From assembly GCF_039540575.1 (NCBI RefSeq), contig NZ_BAABFC010000019.1, forward strand, positions 1-28,303: 28,303 bases of DNA. Reading direction: 5' to 3'. How positions within the stretch are numbered: the stretch's first letter is position 1; the number at the start of each line of letters is the position of its first letter. The notes under the pieces were generated by a model that did no database searches, had not been told where the DNA came from, and saw nothing but the letters and a program-made list of their open reading frames with translations. Source of the stretch: Pseudaeromonas paramecii (GTDB lineage: Bacteria; Pseudomonadota; Gammaproteobacteria; Enterobacterales; Aeromonadaceae). Shown here in pieces: positions 7,147-14,661 of this stretch. The translations under genes and the position numbers were made by a program.

Positions 7147-7818
7147 TTAGCCGCACTTGGAGTCGCCGCAGTTGAGGCAGGTCATGCAGCCATCCTTCTG
7201 GATCACGGCCTTGGTGTGGCACTTGTAGCAGAGGGTGGCGTTGGGCGGGAAGCTGCTCACCTCGGCCTCGCCGGGGGCCTCGGCCTCCAGCTCCGCCTGC
7301 TTCTGGGCCAGAAACTCCTTCTGGTGCTCATCCAGGCTGGCGCTCTTCAACATGCCGATGTCGCACAGGTGCTGCTCGATGACGTTGCCGATCTCGGCGA
7401 TGAGCGAGGGCACATACTTGCCCTTGTTCCAGTAGCCGCCACGGGGATCGAACACGGAGCGCAGCTCCTCCACCAGGAAGGTGATGTCACCGCCCTTGCG
7501 GAACACGGCGGAGATGATGCGGGTCAAGGCCACTATCCACTGATAGTGCTCCATGCTCTTGGAGTTGATGAAGATCTCGAACGGACGGCGGGTCTCGTAC
7601 TCGGTCCCCTCGTTCAGCACCATGTCGTTGATGGTGATAAACAAGGAGTGCTCGGAGATGTGCTCCGGGGTCTTCAGCTTGTAGGTGGTGCCCATCAACT
7701 TCTCCGGCCGCTGCACCGTCTCGTGCATGTGCACGACTTCGGCTTCCTGCTGCTTGTCCAGCTCTTCCTTCGTCTTGACCTTGTAGGCGACGATCTTGCT
7801 TTCGATTTTCTTGACCAT
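7147..7818 (-). CDS. nrdJb: Class II ribonucleotide reductase, C-terminal subunit (NrdJb)
   Basis: This 223-residue protein corresponds to the C-terminal part of adenosylcobalamin-dependent ribonucleotide reductase, made separately as in Pseudomonas aeruginosa NrdJb. It ends with a cysteine-rich tail (CYKCHTK, then CMTCLNCGDSKCG) that should bind zinc and carry the thiols that re-reduce the active site. The ATG at 7818 follows the nrdJa stop by 37 bases; the ribosome site is GAGG at a rather long spacing (11). The frame differs from nrdJa, so this is not a simple nonsense split. A longer in-frame start at 7941 would overlap nrdJa and adds unrelated sequence. Confidence 0.88.
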   Translation of the reverse strand: MVKKIESKIVAYKVKTKEELDKQQEAEVVHMHETVQRPEKLMGTTYKLKTPEHISEHSLFITINDMVLNEGTEYETRRPFEIFINSKSMEHYQWIVALTRIISAVFRKGGDITFLVEELRSVFDPRGGYWNKGKYVPSLIAEIGNVIEQHLCDIGMLKSASLDEHQKEFLAQKQAELEAEAPGEAEVSSFPPNATLCYKCHTKAVIQKDGCMTCLNCGDSKCG

Positions 7819-7836
7819 TGGGTGTTTAGCCTCATG

Positions 7837-7852
7837 GCCGCCCGCGGGCGGC
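7837..7852. repeat. Perfect GC palindrome between nrdJa and nrdJb
   Basis: GCCGCCCGCGGGCGGC is a 16-base perfect palindrome inside the gap between the two reductase genes. In RNA it would form a very stable short hairpin just before the nrdJb ribosome site. It has no T tract, so it is not a terminator. It could protect the upstream message or set subunit ratio. Confidence 0.5.
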
Positions 7853-7855
7853 GCC

Positions 7856-10000
7856 TTAGAACTTGCCGTAGTAACCTTCCTTGAGGGCATCGTACAGGTT
7901 GGCGGCGGTATGTACCTCGCCATCGTATTCGACTTCCTCATTGCCCTTCAACTGCACCACAGAGCCATCTTCCAGGCTGAACTGGTAGGTGGTGTTTTCC
8001 AGATCCTTCTCCTTCACCAGCACCCCTTGGAAGGCCTCCGGATTGAAGCGGAAGGTGGTGCACCCCTTGAGGCCCTGCTCGTAAGCGTACATGTAGATGT
8101 GCTTGAACTCCTCGTAGGGGAAGTCGGTGGGCACGTTGGCGGTCTTGGAGATGGAGGAGTCGATCCAGCGCTGGGCCGCGGCCTGGATGTCCACGTGCTG
8201 GGTCGGATTGATGTCATCGGCGGTGATGAAATAGTCCGGCAGCTGGCACTCGGGATCTTCGCTGTAGGGCATGGCCTTGCGGTTCACCAGCTCGCGGTAG
8301 GCCAGCAGCTCGAAGCTGTAGACGTCCACGCTCTCCTTGGTCTTCTTGCCGGCCTTGATCACGTTGCGCACATAGTGGTGGGCAAAGCTGGGCTCGATGC
8401 CGTTACTGGCGTTGTTGGCCAGCGACAAGGAGATGGTCCCGGTGGGCGCAATAGAGCTGTGGTGAGTGAAGCGGCCGCCGTGCTCGGCCAGGGCGGCGAC
8501 GAGCTCCGGCTCCACTTCCGCCACCTGCTGCATGTAGCGGCTGTACTTGGCGTGCAGGATGCGGCCCGGCAGCTTGTCACCCACCTTGATGCCGTCGGCG
8601 GCCATCTCGGGGCGCTTGCGCAGCATGGCGGCGGTCACCTCGAACTCCTGGCTCATGATGGGCGCCACGCCCTTCTCCTTGGCCAGGGCCAGGGATTCCT
8701 TCCAACCGGTGATGGCCAGCTCCTGGGACACCTGCTCGGTGAAGGCCACGGAGGCGGCGGAGCCGTACTTGATGCCCAGCATGGTCAGGGTGGAGCCCAG
8801 CCCCAAAAAGCCCATGCCGTGACGGCGCTTGCTCTCAATCTCCTGGCGCTGCTTCTCCAGCGGCAGTTGGTTGATCTCCACCACGTTGTCCAGCATGCGG
8901 GTGAAGATGCTCACCACCTTGCGGAAGGCATTCCAGTCAAAATGCGCGCCATCGGTGAAGGGCTCACGGATGAACTTGGTCAGGTTGATGGAGCCCAGCA
9001 GGCAGGCGCCGTAAGGCGGCAGCGGCTGCTCGCCACAGGGGTTGGTGGCGCGGATGTCCTCGCAGAACCAGTTGTTGTTCATCTGGTTCACCTTGTCGAT
9101 GAGGATGAAGCCCGGCTCGGCATAGTCGTAGGTGGAGGTCATGATGACGTTCCACAGGCGGCGGGCCGGCAGGCTCTTGTAGACCTTGCAGGCCACCAGC
9201 CCCTGGTCGTTGATCACCACGCCTTCCTTGCTGGGCCAGTCGGCCCACACCACGTCGGCGGCAGTGAGATCCGTGCCATCCAGCTCCACTTCCTTCTTGT
9301 TGAAGGGGAAGATCAGCTTCCATTCCTGATCCTCACGCACCGCCTGGATGAAGTCCTCGGTGATGAGCAAGGAGAGGTTGAACTGGCGCAGGCGGCCGTC
9401 TTCGCGCTTGGCCTGGATGAACTCCATCACGTCCGGGTGACGCACGTCCATGGTGCCCATCTGGGCGCCACGACGGCCACCGGCGGAGGAGACGGTGAAA
9501 CACATCTTGTCGTAAATGTCCATGAAGGACAGGGGACCCGAGGTGTAGGCGCCGGCGCCGGAGACGAAGGCGCCCCGCGGCCGCAGGGTGGAGAAGTCGT
9601 AACCGATGCCGCAGCCGGCCTTCAGGGTCAGCCCCGCCTCGTGCACCTTGTTCAGGATGTCATCCATGGAGTCCTGGATGGTGCCTGACACAGTGCAGTT
9701 GATGGTGGAGGTGGCCGGCTTGTGCTCAAAGGCCCCAGCGTTGGAGGTGATGCGACCGGCGGGGATGGCGCCATTGCGCAGGGCCCAGAGGAAGGGTTCG
9801 TACCATTTCTCTGGCTCCTGTTCTTGCTCGGCCAAGGCCCGGGCGACACGCTGGTAGGTGGCGTCCACGTCGCTGTCGATGGGCTGGCCATCTTTGGTCT
9901 TCAACCGGTATTTGGTGTCCCAAATCTCCTTGGATGTCTCCTGCAGGGGAATGACGGGCGCGTCTGTCTGCGCCTCCAGCACCAGATTTGATTTTGCCAT
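7856..10000 (-). CDS. nrdJa: Class II (adenosylcobalamin-dependent) ribonucleotide reductase, catalytic subunit (NrdJa)
   Basis: This protein, of 714 residues from the ATG at 10000, reduces ribonucleotides to deoxyribonucleotides using a cobalamin-generated thiyl radical, with or without oxygen. Visible motifs are TSTINCTVSG (first active-site Cys), NPCGEQPLPPYGACLLGSIN (radical Cys with the Glu partner) and APTGTISL. No nrdA/nrdB-type radical subunit or nrdG activase lies nearby, and the missing C-terminal tail is supplied by nrdJb downstream, so class II is clear. AGGAAGG lies 10 bases before the ATG; a TTG at 10006 is an alternative start. The dependence on B12 fits with bluB elsewhere in the window. 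Confidence 0.92.
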   Translation of the reverse strand: MAKSNLVLEAQTDAPVIPLQETSKEIWDTKYRLKTKDGQPIDSDVDATYQRVARALAEQEQEPEKWYEPFLWALRNGAIPAGRITSNAGAFEHKPATSTINCTVSGTIQDSMDDILNKVHEAGLTLKAGCGIGYDFSTLRPRGAFVSGAGAYTSGPLSFMDIYDKMCFTVSSAGGRRGAQMGTMDVRHPDVMEFIQAKREDGRLRQFNLSLLITEDFIQAVREDQEWKLIFPFNKKEVELDGTDLTAADVVWADWPSKEGVVINDQGLVACKVYKSLPARRLWNVIMTSTYDYAEPGFILIDKVNQMNNNWFCEDIRATNPCGEQPLPPYGACLLGSINLTKFIREPFTDGAHFDWNAFRKVVSIFTRMLDNVVEINQLPLEKQRQEIESKRRHGMGFLGLGSTLTMLGIKYGSAASVAFTEQVSQELAITGWKESLALAKEKGVAPIMSQEFEVTAAMLRKRPEMAADGIKVGDKLPGRILHAKYSRYMQQVAEVEPELVAALAEHGGRFTHHSSIAPTGTISLSLANNASNGIEPSFAHHYVRNVIKAGKKTKESVDVYSFELLAYRELVNRKAMPYSEDPECQLPDYFITADDINPTQHVDIQAAAQRWIDSSISKTANVPTDFPYEEFKHIYMYAYEQGLKGCTTFRFNPEAFQGVLVKEKDLENTTYQFSLEDGSVVQLKGNEEVEYDGEVHTAANLYDALKEGYYGKF

Positions 10001-10173
10001 GGTCAATCAGCCTTCCTGTTAAACGGTATGTAGCCTGTGGGTTGCCGGTCTCGCGGCGGCAAGACTCTAGCAAGGTCGTGGTCGATAGGAAATTGAAGTG
10101 GATCCCGTAGCACGGCAGTCTAGATCGCTTGTGCGTCAAAACCGTGAAGCCCACAACATATCGACAAAAAAAT
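10001..10173. other. nrdJa upstream region
   Basis: With the moaE 3' flank this makes about 300 bases without a gene. On the minus strand I see no clear -35/-10 pair; a TTGACG at about 10136-10131 lacks a -10 at the right spacing. No cobalamin riboswitch hallmark (B12 box) is visible. ACAACATATCGACA near 10153-10166 resembles an NrdR box core but is single and imperfect. Confidence 0.4.
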
Positions 10174-10200
10174 AAAAACCAACACTAGATGTTGGTTTTT
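10166..10200 (-). terminator. Rho-independent terminator of the moa operon
   Basis: An 11-bp stem (AAAAACCAACA / TGTTGGTTTTT, 10174-10200) is followed on the minus strand by a T-rich tract reaching 10166. It sits about 105 bases after the moaE stop and separates the long leftward operon from nrdJa. Confidence 0.88.
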
Positions 10201-10306
10201 ATCGTCAGCAAGAGGCGGGCCATTTTAATCAACGGCGCCCATAAAACCAGTTGGAATTTGTCCGGGACTGGGCAAAAAACGGCAAGCATCTGGAATCACA
10301 GGAATT

Positions 10307-10792
10307 TTACAACTCGGGTTTTTCCTGCCAGCGGGCCGCCGCCTGGGCGTCGCTGTCCCGGGCGGCCAGCCAGTGGGATTGGCCATCCCCCCGCCGCTCC
10401 CGCTTCCAGAAAGGCACCCGGCTCTTTAGGGTGTCCATCAGGAATTCACAGGCGGCAAACGCCTCGCCTCGGTGGCCGCTGGCCACCAGCACCAGGACGA
10501 TCTGCTCGCCCAATTTCAGGGCCCCGACCCTGTGGATCAGGGTGACGCCGGTGAGGGGCCAACGGCCCCGGGCCTCGGCCACCAGATCCGCCATGGCCCG
10601 TTCCGTCATGCCGGGGTAATGCTCCAAAAACAATCCCTCGACCGCCTCCCCCTGGTTGCAATCCCGCACCTGGCCGACGAAGCTCACCAGGGCGCCGGTG
10701 CCAGACAGGCCCGCCAGCCGGGCATATTCGGCCGCCAGATCGAAGTCGCTTTCCTGGACCCGGATCAGATCCGCCACGCTCGGCGCTGTCAT
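10307..10792 (-). CDS. moaE: Molybdopterin synthase catalytic subunit MoaE
   Basis: This 161-residue protein is the large subunit of molybdopterin synthase. With thiocarboxylated MoaD it inserts the dithiolene sulfurs into cyclic pyranopterin monophosphate. The conserved GALVSFVGQVRD start, LEHYPGMTE and the lysine-bearing active-site stretch LKSRVPFWKRE are visible. It starts one base after the moaD stop, so the two subunits are produced together. It is the last gene of the leftward operon. Confidence 0.95.
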   Translation of the reverse strand: MTAPSVADLIRVQESDFDLAAEYARLAGLSGTGALVSFVGQVRDCNQGEAVEGLFLEHYPGMTERAMADLVAEARGRWPLTGVTLIHRVGALKLGEQIVLVLVASGHRGEAFAACEFLMDTLKSRVPFWKRERRGDGQSHWLAARDSDAQAAARWQEKPEL

Positions 10793-10793
10793 G

Positions 10794-11039
10794 CTAGCCT
10801 CCCGTCACGGGTGGAAAGAAGGCCACCTCGTCGCCGTCCTTGAGGGGCGTATCCAGGCCCACCAGCACCTGGTTCACCGCCACCAACAGGTTGTCGGCCC
10901 CCAGCGCCAGGGCCCACTTGTCCCCCCGGGCCGCCAGGGCCGCCCGCAAGGCCTCTGCATCCGGGTAGTCGGCGGGCAGGCTCAAGGCCGACTCCCCCAC
11001 CAGCTCCCGCACCTGGGCAAAAAACTTCACCTGGATCAT
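10794..11039 (-). CDS. moaD: Molybdopterin synthase sulfur carrier subunit MoaD
   Basis: This 81-residue ubiquitin-like protein ends in the required Gly-Gly (FFPPVTGG). MoeB adenylates that tail, which then carries the sulfur as thiocarboxylate for MoaE. The start at 11039 gives the usual family length; the longer open frame upstream overlaps moaC in another frame. It lies 11 bases after moaC and one base before moaE. Confidence 0.95.
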   Translation of the reverse strand: MIQVKFFAQVRELVGESALSLPADYPDAEALRAALAARGDKWALALGADNLLVAVNQVLVGLDTPLKDGDEVAFFPPVTGG

Positions 11040-11050
11040 CTGCGCCTCCC

Positions 11051-11533
11051 CTACGCCTGAGCCCGTACATAGTCGCCGGACTGACCGCCGCGCTTTTCCA
11101 CCAGCTGCACCTGCTCTATCACCATGGCCTTGTCCACCGCCTTGCACATGTCGTACAGGGTCAGGGCCGCCACCGACACGGCGGTGAGGGCCTCCATCTC
11201 CACCCCGGTCTGACCACTGAGGCGGCACAAGGCCTCGATGCGCACCCGTTGACCGTCGGCCTCGGGAACCAGCTGCACCTCCACCTTGGTCAGGGCCAGG
11301 GGATGGCACAGGGGGATGAGATCCCAGGTCTTCTTGGCCGCCATGATGCCGGCGATGCGGGCGGTGGCGAACACGTCCCCCTTGTGGTGGCCACCCGACA
11401 GGATGAGCGCCAGGGTCGCGGGGGCCATGCGCACCCAGCCCTGGGCCTTGGCCTCCCGCACAGTGACGGCCTTGCCCCCCACGTCCACCATGTGGGCCTC
11501 GCCATTGCCCTGCACATGGGTCAGCTGGCTCAT
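11051..11533 (-). CDS. moaC: Cyclic pyranopterin monophosphate synthase MoaC
   Basis: This 160-residue protein converts the MoaA product (3',8-cyclo-GTP) to cyclic pyranopterin monophosphate. Family hallmarks are visible: MVDVGGKAVTVREA near the N-terminus, LIPLCHPL and the C-terminal TALTVYD-like stretch (here VAALTLYDMCKAVDK). Its ATG overlaps the moaB stop by four bases (ATGA), indicating coupled translation. Confidence 0.95.
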   Translation of the reverse strand: MSQLTHVQGNGEAHMVDVGGKAVTVREAKAQGWVRMAPATLALILSGGHHKGDVFATARIAGIMAAKKTWDLIPLCHPLALTKVEVQLVPEADGQRVRIEALCRLSGQTGVEMEALTAVSVAALTLYDMCKAVDKAMVIEQVQLVEKRGGQSGDYVRAQA

Positions 11534-12048
11534 GCGCCCTCCTTGAGGTGCATGACGAAGCTGCAGGGCCGGGTGCGGGAGTCCAGCTGGGGCGCGATGA
11601 TCTTCTCCCAGCCGGTGCGGCAGGCGTTGTTGGAGCCCGGCAGGCAGAAAATGATGGTGCGGTTGGCCATTCCCGCCAGGGCACGGCTCTGGATGGTGCT
11701 GGTGCCGATCTCGGTGAAGGAAACGGCGCGGAACAGCTCGCCGAAGCCCTCCACCTCCTTGTCCAGCAGGGGCTTGATGGCCTCCGGCGTGGTGTCCCGG
11801 CCGGTGAAGCCGGTGCCCCCGGTGATGAGCACCCCCTGGATCCGGGCGTCGGCAATCCAGCGGCTCACCACGGCGCGGATCTGGTAGATGTCATCCACCA
11901 CCAGGGCGCGATCGGCGAGCAGGTGGCCGGCGCCCGTGAGGGCGTCCACCAGCCATTGTCCCGAGGTGTCGGTGGTGAGATCCCGGGTGTCGGATACGGT
12001 CAGCACCGCCAGGTGCAGGGGTTTGAACTCGGCCGCGGCGTGGCTCAT
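11530..12048 (-). CDS. moaB: Molybdenum cofactor biosynthesis protein MoaB
   Basis: This 172-residue MogA/MoaB-fold protein has the LTVSDTRD element near the start and the TGGTGFTGRDTTPEA motif that marks molybdopterin adenylyltransferase-like folds; LPGSNNACRTGW follows. E. coli MoaB (170 residues) has no proven catalytic role, and no mogA is seen in this window. MoaB may therefore do adenylylation here, as in some other bacteria; that is inference. Start 12048 has AAGGAG at good spacing. It overlaps both neighbours by four bases. Confidence 0.93.
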   Translation of the reverse strand: MSHAAAEFKPLHLAVLTVSDTRDLTTDTSGQWLVDALTGAGHLLADRALVVDDIYQIRAVVSRWIADARIQGVLITGGTGFTGRDTTPEAIKPLLDKEVEGFGELFRAVSFTEIGTSTIQSRALAGMANRTIIFCLPGSNNACRTGWEKIIAPQLDSRTRPCSFVMHLKEGA

Positions 12049-12692
12049 GGCAGCTCCTTGTCTGAAGAAAGTGAATGAGTCTCGGCGCCCACCAGGGGCG
12101 CCGAGGTGTCGGTACTGCCCAGCGCCAGTAGCAATTCCTGCCACTGCGCCGGGGTATTGGTGTTGAGAAATCGGCGCTGTGGCTCGGCAGGCAGCGCCGG
12201 CAGCCCCAGCCCCTTGAGCAGGGCGCCGACCCGGCGAGCCCTGGGCTCGGGATCGGCCAACAACGCCGCGAGCAACTCAGCCCGCCGGGGGCCGGCGCGC
12301 AGCAGCAGGGGAAATTGCGTCGGTTGGTAGCAGACACCGGGCCCGTCACCGGCGGCCAGGATAAGCGCCTGCAGATCCGCGGGGGCCAGGCCCGGCATAT
12401 CCACCGGCAGCACCAGCCAGTGGGCCAGCGGATAGGCCAGAGCCGCCGAGGCCATACCGGACAAGGGGCCCAGCCCCTGCCAGGCGGGGGCGTCCGGCAG
12501 GCAGGGCAACCCCGGATACTGGCCGCTGACAAAACTGCGCTGGCAGCCGGCCGCCGTTAACAGCGCCAGGCCACGGGCCAGCAGCCCCTGACCGTCCAGG
12601 GCCAGCAACGCCTTGTTGCGCCCCATACGCCGGGACTCACCGCCCGCCAGCAGCAGGCCATAGAGTGGTGAAAGGTTCGCAGAGCGTGACAT
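12045..12692 (-). CDS. mobA: Molybdenum cofactor guanylyltransferase MobA
   Basis: This 215-residue protein adds GMP to Mo-molybdopterin to give the bis-MGD form used by the DMSO-reductase family, including NasA. The nucleotide-binding signature LLLAGGESRRMGRNK is at residues 13-27, and PVDMPGL carries the metal-binding Asp. It starts 8 bases after moaA; a longer open frame upstream overlaps moaA in another frame. No mobB is seen nearby, which is common because MobB is dispensable. Confidence 0.93.
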   Translation of the reverse strand: MSRSANLSPLYGLLLAGGESRRMGRNKALLALDGQGLLARGLALLTAAGCQRSFVSGQYPGLPCLPDAPAWQGLGPLSGMASAALAYPLAHWLVLPVDMPGLAPADLQALILAAGDGPGVCYQPTQFPLLLRAGPRRAELLAALLADPEPRARRVGALLKGLGLPALPAEPQRRFLNTNTPAQWQELLLALGSTDTSAPLVGAETHSLSSDKELP

Positions 12693-12700
12693 AGCGCCCC

Positions 12701-13747
12701 CTAGCCGCCGATGGAGGCCAGGTGCTCCCGCACCCCGGCATTGCCCTGATGCAGGCGGTGGGCCCGGGCCTTGTGCTGCAACGCCTGTTGCAGCCGGCGC
12801 ATCAGGTCTGCCTGCTGCGCATCGGCCTGCAGCAGATCCCGCAGGTCGATGCCGCCATCGCCGAACAGGCACAGGTGCAGCTGGCCGCTGGCGGAGACCC
12901 GCAGCCGGTTGCAGCTGGCACAAAAGTCCGGGCTGTAGGGCAGGATGAAGCCCAGCTCCCCCACATAGTCGGGGTGACGCAACACCTGGGCCGGGCCATC
13001 GTCCACACCGCGGGGCACCGGCTGCCAGCCCTGGTTGAGCAGGCTGGCCAGCAGGGCGGTGCCGTCCAGATGGTGGCGGTCAAAGTAGGCCTGGCGCTGG
13101 CCGGTCTGCATCAGCTCGATGAAGCGCAGCTGGATGGGCTTGTCGCGGATCCAGGCTAAAAAATTGCCCAGGGCATGATCGTTGAGCCCCTTGAGCAGCA
13201 CCGTATTGACCTTGATGGTGCCAAAGCCCGCCGCCCAGGCGGCCTCCAGGCCGTCGAGGATCTGCGGCAGCCGGCTGTCGCCTGTGATGAGGGCAAACTC
13301 CCTGGGATCCAGGCTGTCGATGCTGACGTTGAGCTGGGCGAGGCCGGCCTGCCGCCAGGCGGCGGCCTGGGCCTGGAGCCGGTAGCCGTTGGTGGTGAGG
13401 GCCAGCCGCGGCGCCTGGGGCAGCGCGGCCAGATCCGCGATGATCTCCGTCAGATCCCGGCGCAGGGAAGGCTCACCGCCCGTGAGGCGGATCTTGGTGG
13501 TGCCCAGGGCCACGAAGGCCCGGGCCACCCGCAACAGCTCATCGCGGCCCAGAAAGCCAGGCCGTTTGCCATCGGCAGGCCGATAGCCGTCAGGCAGGCA
13601 GTAGCTGCAACGAAAGTTGCACACCTCGGTCAGCGACAGGCGCAGGTAACCGAAACGGCGGGCGAAGCGATCCTGCAGGCCCGTTGCCGATGGCGCCGGC
13701 ACGGCGGCCCCCTGGCCACCGTCAAGCGATTGATTCAATTGCCACAT
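12701..13747 (-). CDS. moaA: GTP 3',8-cyclase MoaA (radical SAM)
   Basis: This 348-residue enzyme catalyses the first step of molybdenum cofactor synthesis, cyclising GTP. The SAM cluster is C43-x3-C47-x2-C50 (EVCNFRCSYC). The C-terminal substrate cluster is C-x2-C-x13-C (FCASCNRL ... HLCLF), and the catalytic Gly-Gly tail is present (ASIGG). The ATG at 13747 has AAGGGTG at proper spacing; a TTG at 13762 is a poor alternative. It opens the moaA-mobA-moaBCDE block and is preceded by a 122-base structured leader, so it may be controlled separately from the upstream nir/moe genes. Confidence 0.95.
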   Translation of the reverse strand: MWQLNQSLDGGQGAAVPAPSATGLQDRFARRFGYLRLSLTEVCNFRCSYCLPDGYRPADGKRPGFLGRDELLRVARAFVALGTTKIRLTGGEPSLRRDLTEIIADLAALPQAPRLALTTNGYRLQAQAAAWRQAGLAQLNVSIDSLDPREFALITGDSRLPQILDGLEAAWAAGFGTIKVNTVLLKGLNDHALGNFLAWIRDKPIQLRFIELMQTGQRQAYFDRHHLDGTALLASLLNQGWQPVPRGVDDGPAQVLRHPDYVGELGFILPYSPDFCASCNRLRVSASGQLHLCLFGDGGIDLRDLLQADAQQADLMRRLQQALQHKARAHRLHQGNAGVREHLASIGG

Positions 13748-13754
13748 AGTCACC

Positions 13755-13868
13755 CTTTCCAAATGCGGGAGGCGGCCCCGTTTCCCGGACCACCCTCGCC
13801 GACGCTGGGTCGGCTCGGCCTGGGGACCCTGCGCATCCGGCGGTTAGGTCCCCAGGCTCGGGTTCATG
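13755..13868 (-). promoter_or_regulatory. Structured moaA leader, probable molybdenum-cofactor (Moco) riboswitch
   Basis: The gap between moeB and moaA folds on the minus strand into a series of stems. First comes an 11-bp perfect stem (GCCTGGGGACC / GGTCCCCAGGC, 13857-13818), then a 6-bp stem (GCCGAC / GTCGGC, 13814-13798). Last is a GGTCC / GGGCC stem with a GAAA-containing loop (13791-13774), extended by GAGG / CCTC. The last element ends about 20 bases before the moaA ATG. Several stacked stems with a GNRA-like loop and position before moaA are what the Moco RNA motif shows. No T tract follows any stem, so this is not a simple terminator. I matched structure and context, not a covariance model. 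Confidence 0.6.
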
Positions 13869-13869
13869 T

Positions 13870-14661
13870 TCAGGCGGCCGCGGGCGCCTGGCCGCAACAG
13901 GGGCAGCCGGGATGGCGCGGCAACGCCAGAGTTTCAAACTGGCCAGTCAGGCCGTCGATGAGCAGCAGGCGGCCACTGAGCGGCTGCCCCAGGCGCAACA
14001 AGAGTTTCAAGGCCTCCATGGCCTGCAGGCTACCCACCAGTCCCACCACGGGGGCCAGCACGCCGGCCTCCACACAGCTGAGCTCCTGATCGCCGAACAG
14101 CCGGCTCAAGCAGGCGTAACAGGGTTCCCCCGCCCCCCAGGTGAAGACACTCACCTGGCCCTCCAACCGGATGGCGGCACCGCTGATGAGCGGCACCCGG
14201 GCCCCATGGCAGGCGGCGTTGATGAGATTGCGGCTGGCGCGGTTGTCGGTGCAGTCCAGCACCAGATCCACCTCTGCCAGCCAGTCGGTCAGGTTATCGG
14301 CCGTCGCCATGGCGGCCATGGCGCTCACCTGGCAGTCGGGATTGAGTCGCGAGATGGCCGCGGCGGCGGAGTGCACCTTGGGCTGACCCAGGCGCGCCGC
14401 CTCATGCAGCACCTGGCGCTGCAGATTGGTCAGCTCCACCCGGTCACCGTCCACCAGGCTCAGCCGTCCCACCCCCGCCAGGGCCAGATACTGGGCGGCG
14501 GCGCAGCCCAAGCCCCCCAGCCCCACCACCAGCACGTGGGCGGCGGCCAGCTGGGCCTGACCGTCGATGTCCACCCCCTTGAGGCTGATCTGGCGGTGAT
14601 AGCGCAGCAGCTGCTGATCGCTCAACGGCAGGCGGGGCCTGGTGTCGTGTTTAAAGGTCAT
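13870..14661 (-). CDS. moeB: Molybdopterin synthase sulfurylase (MoaD adenylyltransferase) MoeB
   Basis: This 263-residue E1-like enzyme adenylates the C-terminal glycine of MoaD. The nucleotide-binding GLGGLG is at residues 47-52, followed by the acidic LVDGDRVELTNLQRQ stretch. CTDNRASR carries the substrate Asp, and two Cys pairs (CYAC and CPCC) form the structural zinc site. There is no C-terminal rhodanese domain, so sulfur comes from another protein. ATG 14661 overlaps the moeA stop (ATGA). Confidence 0.95.
   Translation of the reverse strand: MTFKHDTRPRLPLSDQQLLRYHRQISLKGVDIDGQAQLAAAHVLVVGLGGLGCAAAQYLALAGVGRLSLVDGDRVELTNLQRQVLHEAARLGQPKVHSAAAAISRLNPDCQVSAMAAMATADNLTDWLAEVDLVLDCTDNRASRNLINAACHGARVPLISGAAIRLEGQVSVFTWGAGEPCYACLSRLFGDQELSCVEAGVLAPVVGLVGSLQAMEALKLLLRLGQPLSGRLLLIDGLTGQFETLALPRHPGCPCCGQAPAAA

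Noticed and set aside
7796..9688. 630-codon open frame opposite nrdJa
   Set aside because: Mirror of nrdJa codon bias; low-complexity Gly/His/Leu product with no domain.
10151..10166. NrdR box upstream of nrdJa
   Set aside because: Only the core resembles the consensus, outer bases differ, and the usual second box was not found.
10001..10173. Cobalamin riboswitch upstream of nrdJa
   Set aside because: No B12-box-like sequence or suitable paired elements seen by eye.
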